44,643 nucleotides of DNA, from NCBI GenBank assembly GCA_964495755.1, contig CAZBXU010000005.1, positions 1-44,643 on the forward strand. Reading direction: 5' to 3'. Source of the DNA: JAFGQJ01 sp964495755. Lineage in GTDB: Bacteria; Spirochaetota; Spirochaetia; SZUA-6; DRHE01. Made by a program: the position numbers and the translations under genes. Position 1 is the stretch's first letter, and every line of letters starts with the position of its first letter. The notes below the pieces were generated by a model. The model searched no databases, was not told where the DNA came from, and was given only the letters and a program-made list of their open reading frames with translations. This document shows positions 8,720-16,333 of this stretch, piece after piece.

Positions 8720-9583
8720 ATGACTTCCTCGATAATAGTTGATGAGAGAACTCAAATGGCAGAAGGCAAATTGAAGATACTGGTCATTGGAGCTCATCCC
8801 GATGATGCGGATGTTCGCTGCGGCGGATTGGCTTTGAAATACATCGCCCAGGGAAACGAGGTCAAGTTCTTGAGCACCACCAACGGCGACACGGGGCATC
8901 ATAAAATCGGGGGCATCGAACTGGCCCGTCGGCGGTACGGGGAAGCCCAGGCGGCGGCCCGAATAGCCGGCCTGTCTGCATACGAAGTTCTAGACCTCCA
9001 TAATGGTGAGCTGGAGCCTTCGGTGACAAATCGAAAGATGATCATCCGGATTATCCGGGAGTACGATCCGGATCTGATTATCACTCATCGGCCGAATGAC
9101 TATCATCCCGATCATCGCTACACCTCTCAGCTGGTCCAGGACGCCTCCTACATCGTTACCGTGCCCAACATGGTGGCTCTGACGGATATCCTGTCCCGGA
9201 CACCCAAGATCTACTATATGCATGACTGGTTTCGCAAACCCATTCCTTTTCAGCCTGATGTTGTCGTCGGGATCGATGAGGTGATCGAGAAAAAGGTGGA
9301 GATGATGCACTGCCACGAATCACAATTCTACGAGTGGCTTCCCTTTAACCAGGGAATTGCCGATCAAGTGCCGGTCGACCCAGAGCAGCGAAAGGAATGG
9401 TTAGCTTCGTGGCGCCTCCCGTATTTTGAGAAGGTCGCGAATGAGTATCGGCAGGTGCTGATCGAGCTGTACGGTGAACGGAAGGGACGGGCTGTACGCT
9501 ACGCCGAAGCCTTTGAAGGTTGTGAGTACGGTGCCGGCTTTGAAAGGAGTGATATTCCGGAGCTTTTTCCCTTTTTTGGATGA
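8720..9583 (+). CDS. PIG-L/LmbE-family N-deacetylase
   Basis: This is a zinc-dependent de-N-acetylase of the PIG-L/LmbE family (GlcNAc-PI, mycothiol and bacillithiol precursors are known family substrates). The first motif is VIGAHPDDADVRCGG, the form of AHPDD(E) that supplies metal ligands, and the second is HRPNDYHPDHRYTSQLV with the conserved HPDH. The length of 287 aa from ATG 8720 is normal; an ATG at 8756 is also possible and nearer the conserved domain, and neither has a strong ribosome binding site. It begins 4 bases after the cupin stop. Having this deacetylase and NagA in one locus strengthens the N-acetyl-amino-sugar theme; the substrate is unknown. Confidence 0.85.
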   Translation: MTSSIIVDERTQMAEGKLKILVIGAHPDDADVRCGGLALKYIAQGNEVKFLSTTNGDTGHHKIGGIELARRRYGEAQAAARIAGLSAYEVLDLHNGELEPSVTNRKMIIRIIREYDPDLIITHRPNDYHPDHRYTSQLVQDASYIVTVPNMVALTDILSRTPKIYYMHDWFRKPIPFQPDVVVGIDEVIEKKVEMMHCHESQFYEWLPFNQGIADQVPVDPEQRKEWLASWRLPYFEKVANEYRQVLIELYGERKGRAVRYAEAFEGCEYGAGFERSDIPELFPFFG

Positions 9584-9597
9584 AGGAGAGTAGAATT

Positions 9598-10563
9598 ATG
9601 ATTATTGATTTTCACACCCACGTTGGGGATCTCCGCGCTCCCGAGAGGATGGACCGTTTGCCGGTTACCTGGGAGGGGCTGATCGAACGATTGGACTCAG
9701 AAGAAATCGACAAAGCTGTGGTGCTCCCGCTGGGCGTGTCGCCGGAAAGCACGAATGCTCCTTTCCTCTTTTCACCACAGGTGGATATCATCGGCCAGTT
9801 GAAAGCGGCCCAACAGTATCAGGATCGGATCATTCCTTTTGGAAATCTCGACCCCCGGATGGGTTGCCTCGGAAATCTCGAGCCTCACCAGGTAGAGAAT
9901 CCGCCGGAGACCGATTTCTCCTGGATCCTCGCCCGTTTCCGGGAGTTGGGTTGTGTAGGAATCGGAGAACTCACTGCCAATATCGCCGTAGATGATCCGA
10001 GGGTGATCAGTCTTTTCCGACAATGCGGAGATTTCGATCTTCCTGTGCTGTTTCACTGTACCGGTCCCGGCAGAGGTGTGTATGGGCTGTACGACGAAGT
10101 CGGTCTTCCCCGTCTAGAGAGACTCTTGCAGGTGGTTCCCGATACCATGGTGATCGGGCATGCGCCAGGTTTTTGGGCGGAGATCGAAGGGGACATCACA
10201 GCGGAGAAAAAGTTCATCTATCCCACCGGACCGATTCAGAGGGAAGGAAGTATCAGCCGTCTGCTGCGAAGCTATTCGAATCTATACGCCGACATATCTG
10301 CCAATAGCGGCTTCAATGCCATCAGCCGTGACAAGGCTTTTGGTGTGGACTTTCTTACGGAGTTTCAAGACAAGATTTTGTTCGGTACGGATGTGTGTTT
10401 CGACGGCCCGGATGGCAGGATGCCTCATCTGGGCTATCTGCGAGGCTTACTCGAAGAGAATCAGATCGCCCCCCAGGTGTTCACCAAAATCACCGGGGAG
10501 AATGCCTTGAAGATCCTAAAGCTCTACTCCCCCGACTCGAAACCAAGCGAGGAGAAGTTCTAG
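9598..10563 (+). CDS. Amidohydrolase 2-family TIM-barrel hydrolase
   Basis: This 321-aa protein is a metal-dependent hydrolase of the amidohydrolase 2 (ACMSD/TIM-barrel) family. It opens with MIIDFHTHVGD (HxH metal site), contains VLFHCTGPGRG and VIGHAPGFW (barrel histidines) and ends with KILFGTDVCFDGPDG (catalytic Asp). ATG 9598 follows GAAGGAGAG at a good distance; an ATG 18 bases upstream overlaps the deacetylase stop (ATGA) and is less supported. Its stop shares a base with the GTG of the next gene. The reaction is unknown: decarboxylation, deamination or hydrolysis are all known in the family. Confidence 0.82.
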   Translation: MIIDFHTHVGDLRAPERMDRLPVTWEGLIERLDSEEIDKAVVLPLGVSPESTNAPFLFSPQVDIIGQLKAAQQYQDRIIPFGNLDPRMGCLGNLEPHQVENPPETDFSWILARFRELGCVGIGELTANIAVDDPRVISLFRQCGDFDLPVLFHCTGPGRGVYGLYDEVGLPRLERLLQVVPDTMVIGHAPGFWAEIEGDITAEKKFIYPTGPIQREGSISRLLRSYSNLYADISANSGFNAISRDKAFGVDFLTEFQDKILFGTDVCFDGPDGRMPHLGYLRGLLEENQIAPQVFTKITGENALKILKLYSPDSKPSEEKF

Positions 10564-13259
10564 TGCGGGCCCCGCAGTATTCGATCATTTTGGCTGCGGG
10601 AAAGGGGACCCGCATGCAGTCCGCCGATCTCCACAAGGTTTGCTTTCCCATCGACGGGAATGCCGCCATCAACAGGGCTCTGGAGACCTACAATGCCTGC
10701 GGTATTTCCTATCACATTATCGTGGTCGGCGCTATGGCCGAGCAGGTCATGGATACCGTGGCGGCGGAGAATGTCATCTACGCCTATCAGGCCGAGCAGC
10801 TGGGCACGGCCCACGCAGCGCGGCAGGGAGCCAAGGTCCTCAAGGCGTTGAATGACCAGGCGGAGGTTTTGATCGTTGCCGGGGACCGATTGATTGAACC
10901 TCAGGTTCTGGAACAGTTCTTCGATCTGTTCTACAGTCAAAACTGCGATTTGGCCTTTCTATCTCTGCCGCGACGGCGACCCTCCAACCTAGGTAGGATT
11001 CTGCTCCACCCGGACGGATCGGTACTGGCGGATGTGGAGGCGGCAGACATCCGGCAGCGGCAGATCTACAGGGAGTTCCGCTTGCAAGCGGAGAAAGGCA
11101 AGGCCCTTTCCCGGCAGCGGATGCTCGAACGGATTCGAGAGCGATTCAGCGACGTAAAAGCGGCCAAGGCTTTTGGAGGCCTGTGGGATGTGTTGACCCG
11201 GGAGAAGAGGACACCCGAACAGGAAGAAGCTCTGAGCCTGATTCCCGAAGAACTGACCCGCTTCGCCTTCGTCGATCGAAAGGGCAAGCCCTTCAATTTA
11301 AGCCCCGAACAGGTGGAGAACGCCCAGCTGTACAACAGCTCGGTCTATCTGGTAAAGACGCAAGCCCTCGAGTTCGTTTTGGAGCGTCTGGACCGCAACA
11401 ACGCCCAAGGGGAGGAGTATCTGCCGGATATGATCACCATCCTGACCCAGTCGCGAAAGGCGGATGGCAGCGCTTTTACGGTCAGAGCGTTGAGGGTTCA
11501 GGATGAGCATGCCGTTATGGCCTTCAACGATCCCGCCGAGCTCCTCGAAATTGAAAGCTACGTTCAAGCCAGGAAGAAACAGCAGATGGTTCCTGCGCTC
11601 CCCGAAGGATCTCATTTTCGGCAGATTTCCGAATGGCTTTCTGCCTTCCGGGGTGTACTGGCGGGTAAGAACAGCGCGCTTGAGCTTCGGGGAGAGCTGG
11701 AAAATCTGTACGGTAAGGATGAGGAGCTGCTTAGCGAGCGTAGCCGGGCCTATATTCGTCTTTTAGAATATTCCGCCACCGTGATCGGCAGGCAGGAAAG
11801 GGTGCTGCTGGTCCGGTCGCCCGGGCGGGTCAACATGATGGGCCGCCACGTGGATCACCAGGGAGGGAACTGTAACCTGATGACCATCGGCTACGAGACT
11901 ATCATCGCGGTTCGTCCCCGGCTGGACGACAGGGTTTTTCTTTACAATCTGGACCGGGAACGTTTTCCCGACAGGGAGTTTTCCATCGGCGAGCTGGTGG
12001 CAGAATTGCCCTGGGACGATTGGATTTCCCTGATCAACAGCGAAAAGGTGTCTCATCTTGTACTGAGCGCCGGGGGTGATTGGTCCCAGTACGTCAAGGC
12101 GGCGGCCCTGCGTCTGCAGAAGAAATTCGCCGCCCAGAGGCTCTGCGGACTGGACATGGTCGTCAGCGGCAACATTCCCATCGCTGCGGGCCTGAGCTCC
12201 TCCTCGGCCCTGGTTGTGGCCACCGCCGAAGCCATGGCCGTTGTAAATAGGTTGAACACCTTTCCCTCTCAGTTTGTGGATCTCTGCGGCCAGGGAGAGT
12301 GGTTTGTTGGGACACGGGGAGGCAGCGCTGATCACGCGGCGATCAAGTACGGGCAGAGAGGAAGAGTGGTTAAGGTCACCTTTTTTGAATTCGCCGTCGA
12401 AGATATCGTCCCCTTCCCCCAAGACTACGCCCTGCTGGTGTGCGACTCCGGAGTCAAGGCCGAGAAATCTACAAACGCCAAGGATCAGTTCAACCACCGA
12501 GTGGCCTGTTACCGGATGGGAACTTTGCTGATCAAGAAATTTTTTCCCCAGTACGCGGCTTGGATTCAGCACCTCCGGGACGTCAACACTCGACACCTCA
12601 CGGTTCCTCTGAGCTGGATCTACAAGATCCTTCTCCACCTTCCGGAGAAGATGACACGGGATGAATTGAGGGAGCTTCTTCCCGCGGATCAACTGGAGTC
12701 TTTGTTCGACAGCCACAAAGCGCCGGCGGATGGGATGTATCCAATCCGGGGAGTGGTGCTGTACGGATTGGCCGAGTGCGAGCGGAGCCGGCATTTTGCC
12801 GATGCTCTGAAAGCAAACAGTCTGGAGGAGATCGGGCGGTTGATGAATGTCTCCCACGACGGGGATCGGGTCGTTCGGCTCTCCCCAGACGGCGAAACGC
12901 TTCCCTACTCCTCGCCCACAGACAACAGTTACCTGCTTGGACTGATCGATGACCTGGAAAGCGGGGACCCGCAGCGGGTGCTGCAGGCCCAGCTCCAGTG
13001 GCAGCCCGGATCCTACCATTGCAGTATACCCGAGATCGACAGGATGGTGGAGGTTTCTCTCTCTGTTGATGGCGTCCTTGGCGCTCAGCTGGCCGGGGCG
13101 GGTCTGGGAGGATGTATGATGCTGCTGGTTCACAATCGGGCCGTACCAGCCGTTTCCAGCGCTCTGGAGAATCAGTACTACCGTCCTTCGGGGAAAGCGA
13201 TCTCGATTCTACGCTGCAAGCCGATCAGCGGCAGTACCGTTTTGTTGGCGGGGGTGTAG
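10563..13259 (+). CDS. Fused sugar nucleotidyltransferase and GHMP (galactokinase-like) kinase
   Basis: This is a two-domain enzyme of 898 aa. Residues 5 to about 390 are a GlmU-like NTP transferase: IILAAGKGTRM (nucleotide loop), QLGTAHAARQGAKVL (matching the GlmU uridylyltransferase segment) and VLIVAGDRLI. Residues from about 410 are a galactokinase-type GHMP kinase: GRVNMMGRHVDHQGGN (about 421-436, substrate signature), AGLSSSSALVV (about 542-552, phosphate loop), GTRGGSADHAAIKYG (catalytic Asp region) and GAQLAGAGLGGCMMLL (about 838-853, third GHMP motif). Such an arrangement would phosphorylate a sugar at C1 and then make the nucleotide sugar, as known for the bacterial fucose enzyme Fkp. 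The GlmU-like half and the locus suggest a UDP-N-acetylhexosamine product (inference). GTG start with GAGGAG upstream, overlapping the previous stop as TAGTG. Confidence 0.85.
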   Translation: MRAPQYSIILAAGKGTRMQSADLHKVCFPIDGNAAINRALETYNACGISYHIIVVGAMAEQVMDTVAAENVIYAYQAEQLGTAHAARQGAKVLKALNDQAEVLIVAGDRLIEPQVLEQFFDLFYSQNCDLAFLSLPRRRPSNLGRILLHPDGSVLADVEAADIRQRQIYREFRLQAEKGKALSRQRMLERIRERFSDVKAAKAFGGLWDVLTREKRTPEQEEALSLIPEELTRFAFVDRKGKPFNLSPEQVENAQLYNSSVYLVKTQALEFVLERLDRNNAQGEEYLPDMITILTQSRKADGSAFTVRALRVQDEHAVMAFNDPAELLEIESYVQARKKQQMVPALPEGSHFRQISEWLSAFRGVLAGKNSALELRGELENLYGKDEELLSERSRAYIRLLEYSATVIGRQERVLLVRSPGRVNMMGRHVDHQGGNCNLMTIGYETIIAVRPRLDDRVFLYNLDRERFPDREFSIGELVAELPWDDWISLINSEKVSHLVLSAGGDWSQYVKAAALRLQKKFAAQRLCGLDMVVSGNIPIAAGLSSSSALVVATAEAMAVVNRLNTFPSQFVDLCGQGEWFVGTRGGSADHAAIKYGQRGRVVKVTFFEFAVEDIVPFPQDYALLVCDSGVKAEKSTNAKDQFNHRVACYRMGTLLIKKFFPQYAAWIQHLRDVNTRHLTVPLSWIYKILLHLPEKMTRDELRELLPADQLESLFDSHKAPADGMYPIRGVVLYGLAECERSRHFADALKANSLEEIGRLMNVSHDGDRVVRLSPDGETLPYSSPTDNSYLLGLIDDLESGDPQRVLQAQLQWQPGSYHCSIPEIDRMVEVSLSVDGVLGAQLAGAGLGGCMMLLVHNRAVPAVSSALENQYYRPSGKAISILRCKPISGSTVLLAGV

Positions 13260-13357
13260 AGCTGATCACCCCTTCCCTTACCAGATGGACGCCCTGGGCA
13301 GCCGTCAGCCGGATCACAAGTAAAGGATACGAAGCAACTTGAAGGAGCATTTTATTA

Positions 13358-13388
13358 TTGACATGCATATGCACATGCATGCTATCAT
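13358..13388 (+). promoter_or_regulatory. vapBC promoter with palindromic operator
   Basis: A perfect -35 TTGACA (13358-13363) is followed by a repeated ATGCAT (13363-13368 and 13375-13380) separated by ATGCAC, and by a -10 region around GCTATC/TATCAT (13381-13388). Since each ATGCAT is itself a palindrome, the spacer forms a symmetric site of the kind ribbon-helix-helix antitoxins bind to repress their own operon. The predicted start of transcription is only about 3 bases before the antitoxin ATG. Confidence 0.6.
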
Positions 13389-13397
13389 GACCAGACA

Positions 13398-13634
13398 ATG
13401 AGAACTACGGTTGATATTCCGCAAGAATTGCGAACAAAGCTCATCCAAGAAGCAACTTCCCGTAATTTGCGAGGCTTTTCTCCCGTTATTGTCGAGGCTC
13501 TGCGGTTATATTTTAACAGGCAGAGAAGGAATCGACAAAAAACCATCGAGCGTTTAAAGGGCTGCCTGACTGCGGAGCAATTGGAACAGGAGCGCGCCCG
13601 CTTAACAGCGGTGCGTGACAATTGGCGTAGGTGA
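13398..13634 (+). CDS. vapB: VapB-type ribbon-helix-helix antitoxin
   Basis: This is a 78-aa antitoxin. The N-terminus MRTTVDIPQELRTKLIQEA is a ribbon-helix-helix DNA-binding fold (beta strand TTVDIP followed by two helices), and the basic, charged C-terminal half (from about residue 40) would bind and neutralise the toxin. The ATG at 13398 has no Shine-Dalgarno; the promoter lies directly upstream, which suggests a leaderless message. Its stop overlaps the toxin GTG by 4 bases (GTGA), the normal coupling for this kind of module. Confidence 0.85.
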   Translation: MRTTVDIPQELRTKLIQEATSRNLRGFSPVIVEALRLYFNRQRRNRQKTIERLKGCLTAEQLEQERARLTAVRDNWRR

Positions 13635-14002
13635 CATTAATCGATACTGATATTGTTTTTGAATACCTCTCCGGTGGCGACACAGCGGCTGAGACGGCGA
13701 GGATCCTCCAAGGCATGGAAGCCGCTGTGTCAACGATCACGGTTTATGAGTTGTTTGCAGGGGTTGTTAACGAAAAACACCTTGCTCAGCGGGCAGAGTT
13801 CATTGAGCTTTGTGAAGTTGTCGAGTTGACAGTGTCAATGGCCCGGGCCGCAGCGCGCTTCTATGCAGATTTGAAAAGCCAGGGCAGGTTGATTGCCAAC
13901 GAAGATCTTCTGATTGCCGCCACAGCGCTGGAAACGGGATATCCCCTCTTCACCAAAAATAGATCCCATTTCGAACGAATATCTGGACTGGCCCTCTTAT
14001 GA
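13631..14002 (+). CDS. vapC: VapC-type PIN-domain toxin ribonuclease
   Basis: This 123-aa PIN-domain protein should cleave RNA (VapC family members cut tRNA or rRNA). Acidic residues of the active site are visible in TLIDTDIVFEYL (Asp5, Asp7), TVYELFAG (Glu) and NEDLLIAATAL, and the C-terminal YPLFTKNRSHFERISGL matches the family ending. The GTG start is translationally coupled to vapB. The module sits between the amino-sugar cluster and the HD gene, with no visible attachment sites. Confidence 0.85.
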   Translation: MTLIDTDIVFEYLSGGDTAAETARILQGMEAAVSTITVYELFAGVVNEKHLAQRAEFIELCEVVELTVSMARAAARFYADLKSQGRLIANEDLLIAATALETGYPLFTKNRSHFERISGLALL

Positions 14003-14108
14003 AGGAGCCGCAGTGGCTGCGCTGCGCAGGGATTCTTCCAGCACCTCCATCATTGAGAATGTTGCCGGGAGCTTCCCGAATTTCTTACAATAAGAAGGGG
14101 AGGGATGA

Positions 14109-14663
14109 ATGAGAAAACTGATTCAGCAATATGCGAAAGACTTGACCGCGGGACGTCTGGCTTCCGGATACGAGCACTCCTACCGCATCTACCAGCTGGC
14201 CCGCAAGATCGGCGAAGGGATGGATTACGACGATGAAGTGCTGCACGCCGCTTGTTTTCTCCACGACATAGAGATGAGCATGGGACATCCGGCGAGCTCA
14301 GCGGAGAAAGCCAGGGCGATTCTCGGGGAGACCGGCTTCACCCCCGGTAAGATCGATGCCGTGTACCGAGCCATTCTGCATCACATGCCGGGGGAAGAGG
14401 GAGAAGAGGTCTCCATCGAGGGTAAGCTCCTTCATGATTCCAATCTCCTGGAAACCGTCGGTGCGGTGGGCCTTGTCAGGTTGTCCATCGGTTCGTTTTT
14501 CTGGCATCATCTCAAAACCATGGGAGAAGTGATCGATCTGCTGAAACGCTGGCGAGGGTACGCGGACCGGTTCTATTTTCCCAGGAGCCGGAAGCTGGCG
14601 GAAAAGAGAATTGAGTTTCTCGACCAGGCGATTCCCCGTTTCGAAAAAGAGCTCAAGCTGTAG
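14109..14663 (+). CDS. HD-domain phosphohydrolase, uncharacterised
   Basis: This 184-aa protein carries a compact HD domain: GYEHSYRIYQLARKIG (first His), ACFLHDIEMS (the HD pair), AILHHMPGEE and LLHDSNLLETVGAVG (later ligands). Family members hydrolyse phosphate esters of nucleotides. A strong AAGGGGAGGG precedes the ATG. It stands alone between vapBC and the pheST operon in the same direction, and its substrate is unknown. Confidence 0.8.
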   Translation: MRKLIQQYAKDLTAGRLASGYEHSYRIYQLARKIGEGMDYDDEVLHAACFLHDIEMSMGHPASSAEKARAILGETGFTPGKIDAVYRAILHHMPGEEGEEVSIEGKLLHDSNLLETVGAVGLVRLSIGSFFWHHLKTMGEVIDLLKRWRGYADRFYFPRSRKLAEKRIEFLDQAIPRFEKELKL

Positions 14664-14702
14664 GTCTTGACAAGGGTTTAGCAAATCTTTAGTTCTATTA
14701 CG

Positions 14703-14783
14703 ATGCCAGTGCGTTTCGCACGGGCAGAGGACATCACAATCTACCTTTTGTTAATTATCGAAGATTGTGATCTGGGTTACTAA
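14703..14783 (+). promoter_or_regulatory. Possible leader ORF and inverted repeat before pheS
   Basis: The 119-base gap before pheS holds two things. A 26-codon open frame (ATG 14703, beginning MPVRFARAED and ending CDLGY) stops in TAATG, sharing a base with the pheS start. A 10-bp perfect inverted repeat, ATCACAATCT (14733-14742) with AGATTGTGAT (14762-14771), has a 19-base loop and lies inside that frame. pheS itself has no clear Shine-Dalgarno, so coupling or folding may control its translation. The short frame has no ribosome binding site and only one Phe codon, so a classical Phe attenuator is not supported. Confidence 0.3.
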
Positions 14784-16330
14784 TGGAAAATAAACAGCTG
14801 ATCAAAGAACTCCATCCTCTCGAGATTCGCGTTTTGCTTCATTTTGGGAAAGACGAACCCGCCACCCTGGAGCGCGTGCAGGAGGAACTTGGATACAAAC
14901 CGGGGCAGAGCAACCAAGCCTTCTCTTGGCTTATGGCCAAGCAGCTGATCGAGGAAACCGAGAGGAGGAAGAGCACCGAATATTCGATTACCGATCTGGG
15001 CAGGGAGTACAAGGAACGCGGTACTCCGGAAGAAAGGGTAATGGAACTTGTCCGCAAGCAAGGGGCGTTGACCCTGCCGGAGATCACGAACAAACTCGGT
15101 TTAGAGAATAAAGAGGTGGGTTCGGCCTACGGTGCCCTGGCCAAGGCCGGGCTGTTGGCTATGAACGAAGCCAAGCAGGTGATCTTTCAGGTAGAGTCAA
15201 CCCGGAGTGGTTCTGAGAACACCCGGGAGCTGCTCGGGCTTTTCGATGACCTGGAGACCGTTGCGGAACAAGATCTATCCGAAGCGCAGAAGACACTGAT
15301 TCGCTCCTTGAGCCGGAAACGGGGTGCCGACAGGGGGATGTTTCGGGTGATGGAACGGGAGCAAGTCAGTTACCGGTTGACCCCGGCGGGACTGCAGGCG
15401 GCCAAGGAACTCCGAGCTCTCGGTATGACCGGCGAGGAGATCGGACAGATCACTCCCGAGCTGCTGCGCAGCGAAAAGTGGAAGAGCGCGACCTTCCGCA
15501 GCTACAACATCAACACGCCCCCTCTGCGTGTGCTTTTAGGACGAAAAAATCCTTATGTGGAGTTTCTGGAGGATTTGAAGGACAAGCTGAACGCCCTGGG
15601 TTTTGAAGAGTTCGACGGACCCCTTTTGGAGACGGAGTTCTGGAACTGCGATGCACTGTTTATGCCCCAGTTTCATGCCGCCAGGGACATCCACGATGTC
15701 TACTACGTGAAAAATCCGACCCATGCCAAGGCGATCGAGCAGCCCTACCTCGACCAGGTCGCCGCCTGCCACGAGAACGGCTGGACAACGGGCAGCCTGG
15801 GTTGGCGATATCCCTTTGACAGAGATTTTACCAGACGGATGATCCTGCGCAGCCAGGGAACGGTGCTGTCCGCCAAAGCCCTGCCGCGGGCCAAGGTGCC
15901 GGGACGTTACTTCGGCGTGGTGCGCTGCTTCCGCTACGACAAGGTCGACGCCACCCATCTGGCAGACTTCTACCAGACCGAAGGCATAGCCTTGGGGGAG
16001 AGTGTCAATTTGAAGACCTTGCTGGGCCTGCTCAAGATGTTCGCCGTGGAGGTGGCGGGCGCCAAGGAGTTCAAGTTCGTTCCCGGGTATTTCCCCTTTA
16101 CCGAACCTTCCGTAGAGATCCACATCCGCCATCCCGAACTGGGTTGGTTCGAGCTGGGCGGATCGGGTATCTTTCGTCCAGAAGTGACCAAACCCCTCGG
16201 AATCGAAGTACCCGTCCTGGCATGGGGCCTGGGTATCGACCGCATGGCTCTGGTTGCCCTGGGCCTAAACGACCTGCGGGATCTGTTTACCGCGGATATC
16301 GAACAGGTACGCCTGCGGAGAAGGAGATAA
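14783..16330 (+). CDS. pheS: Phenylalanyl-tRNA synthetase alpha subunit, archaeal type
   Basis: This is the catalytic class II subunit that charges tRNA-Phe, 515 aa, well above the roughly 330-350 aa of the usual bacterial form. The extra N-terminal part (about residues 1-200) has repeated winged-helix-like segments (for example VQEELGYKPGQSNQAFSWLM and ITNKLGLENKEVGSAYGALA), as in archaeal and eukaryotic cytosolic enzymes. The catalytic domain follows with LETEFWNCDALFMPQFHAAR, motif 2 around YFGVVRCFRYDKVDATHLAD and motif 3 GLGIDRMALVALGLNDLRDL. Spirochaetes are known to carry this archaeal-type enzyme. It starts at ATG 14783 because an in-frame stop lies just upstream. pheT follows after 3 bases. 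Confidence 0.95.
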   Translation: MENKQLIKELHPLEIRVLLHFGKDEPATLERVQEELGYKPGQSNQAFSWLMAKQLIEETERRKSTEYSITDLGREYKERGTPEERVMELVRKQGALTLPEITNKLGLENKEVGSAYGALAKAGLLAMNEAKQVIFQVESTRSGSENTRELLGLFDDLETVAEQDLSEAQKTLIRSLSRKRGADRGMFRVMEREQVSYRLTPAGLQAAKELRALGMTGEEIGQITPELLRSEKWKSATFRSYNINTPPLRVLLGRKNPYVEFLEDLKDKLNALGFEEFDGPLLETEFWNCDALFMPQFHAARDIHDVYYVKNPTHAKAIEQPYLDQVAACHENGWTTGSLGWRYPFDRDFTRRMILRSQGTVLSAKALPRAKVPGRYFGVVRCFRYDKVDATHLADFYQTEGIALGESVNLKTLLGLLKMFAVEVAGAKEFKFVPGYFPFTEPSVEIHIRHPELGWFELGGSGIFRPEVTKPLGIEVPVLAWGLGIDRMALVALGLNDLRDLFTADIEQVRLRRRR

Positions 16331-16333
16331 ACC

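Noticed and set aside
11763..13133. 456-codon antisense frame within the kinase half of the fusion gene
   Set aside because: The sense strand has all GHMP motifs; the antisense product has no recognisable motif and lies wholly inside the gene.
14703..14783. Classical phenylalanine attenuator leader peptide
   Set aside because: Only one Phe codon, no ribosome binding site and no T-tailed terminator follow, so only a coupling or folding role is proposed.
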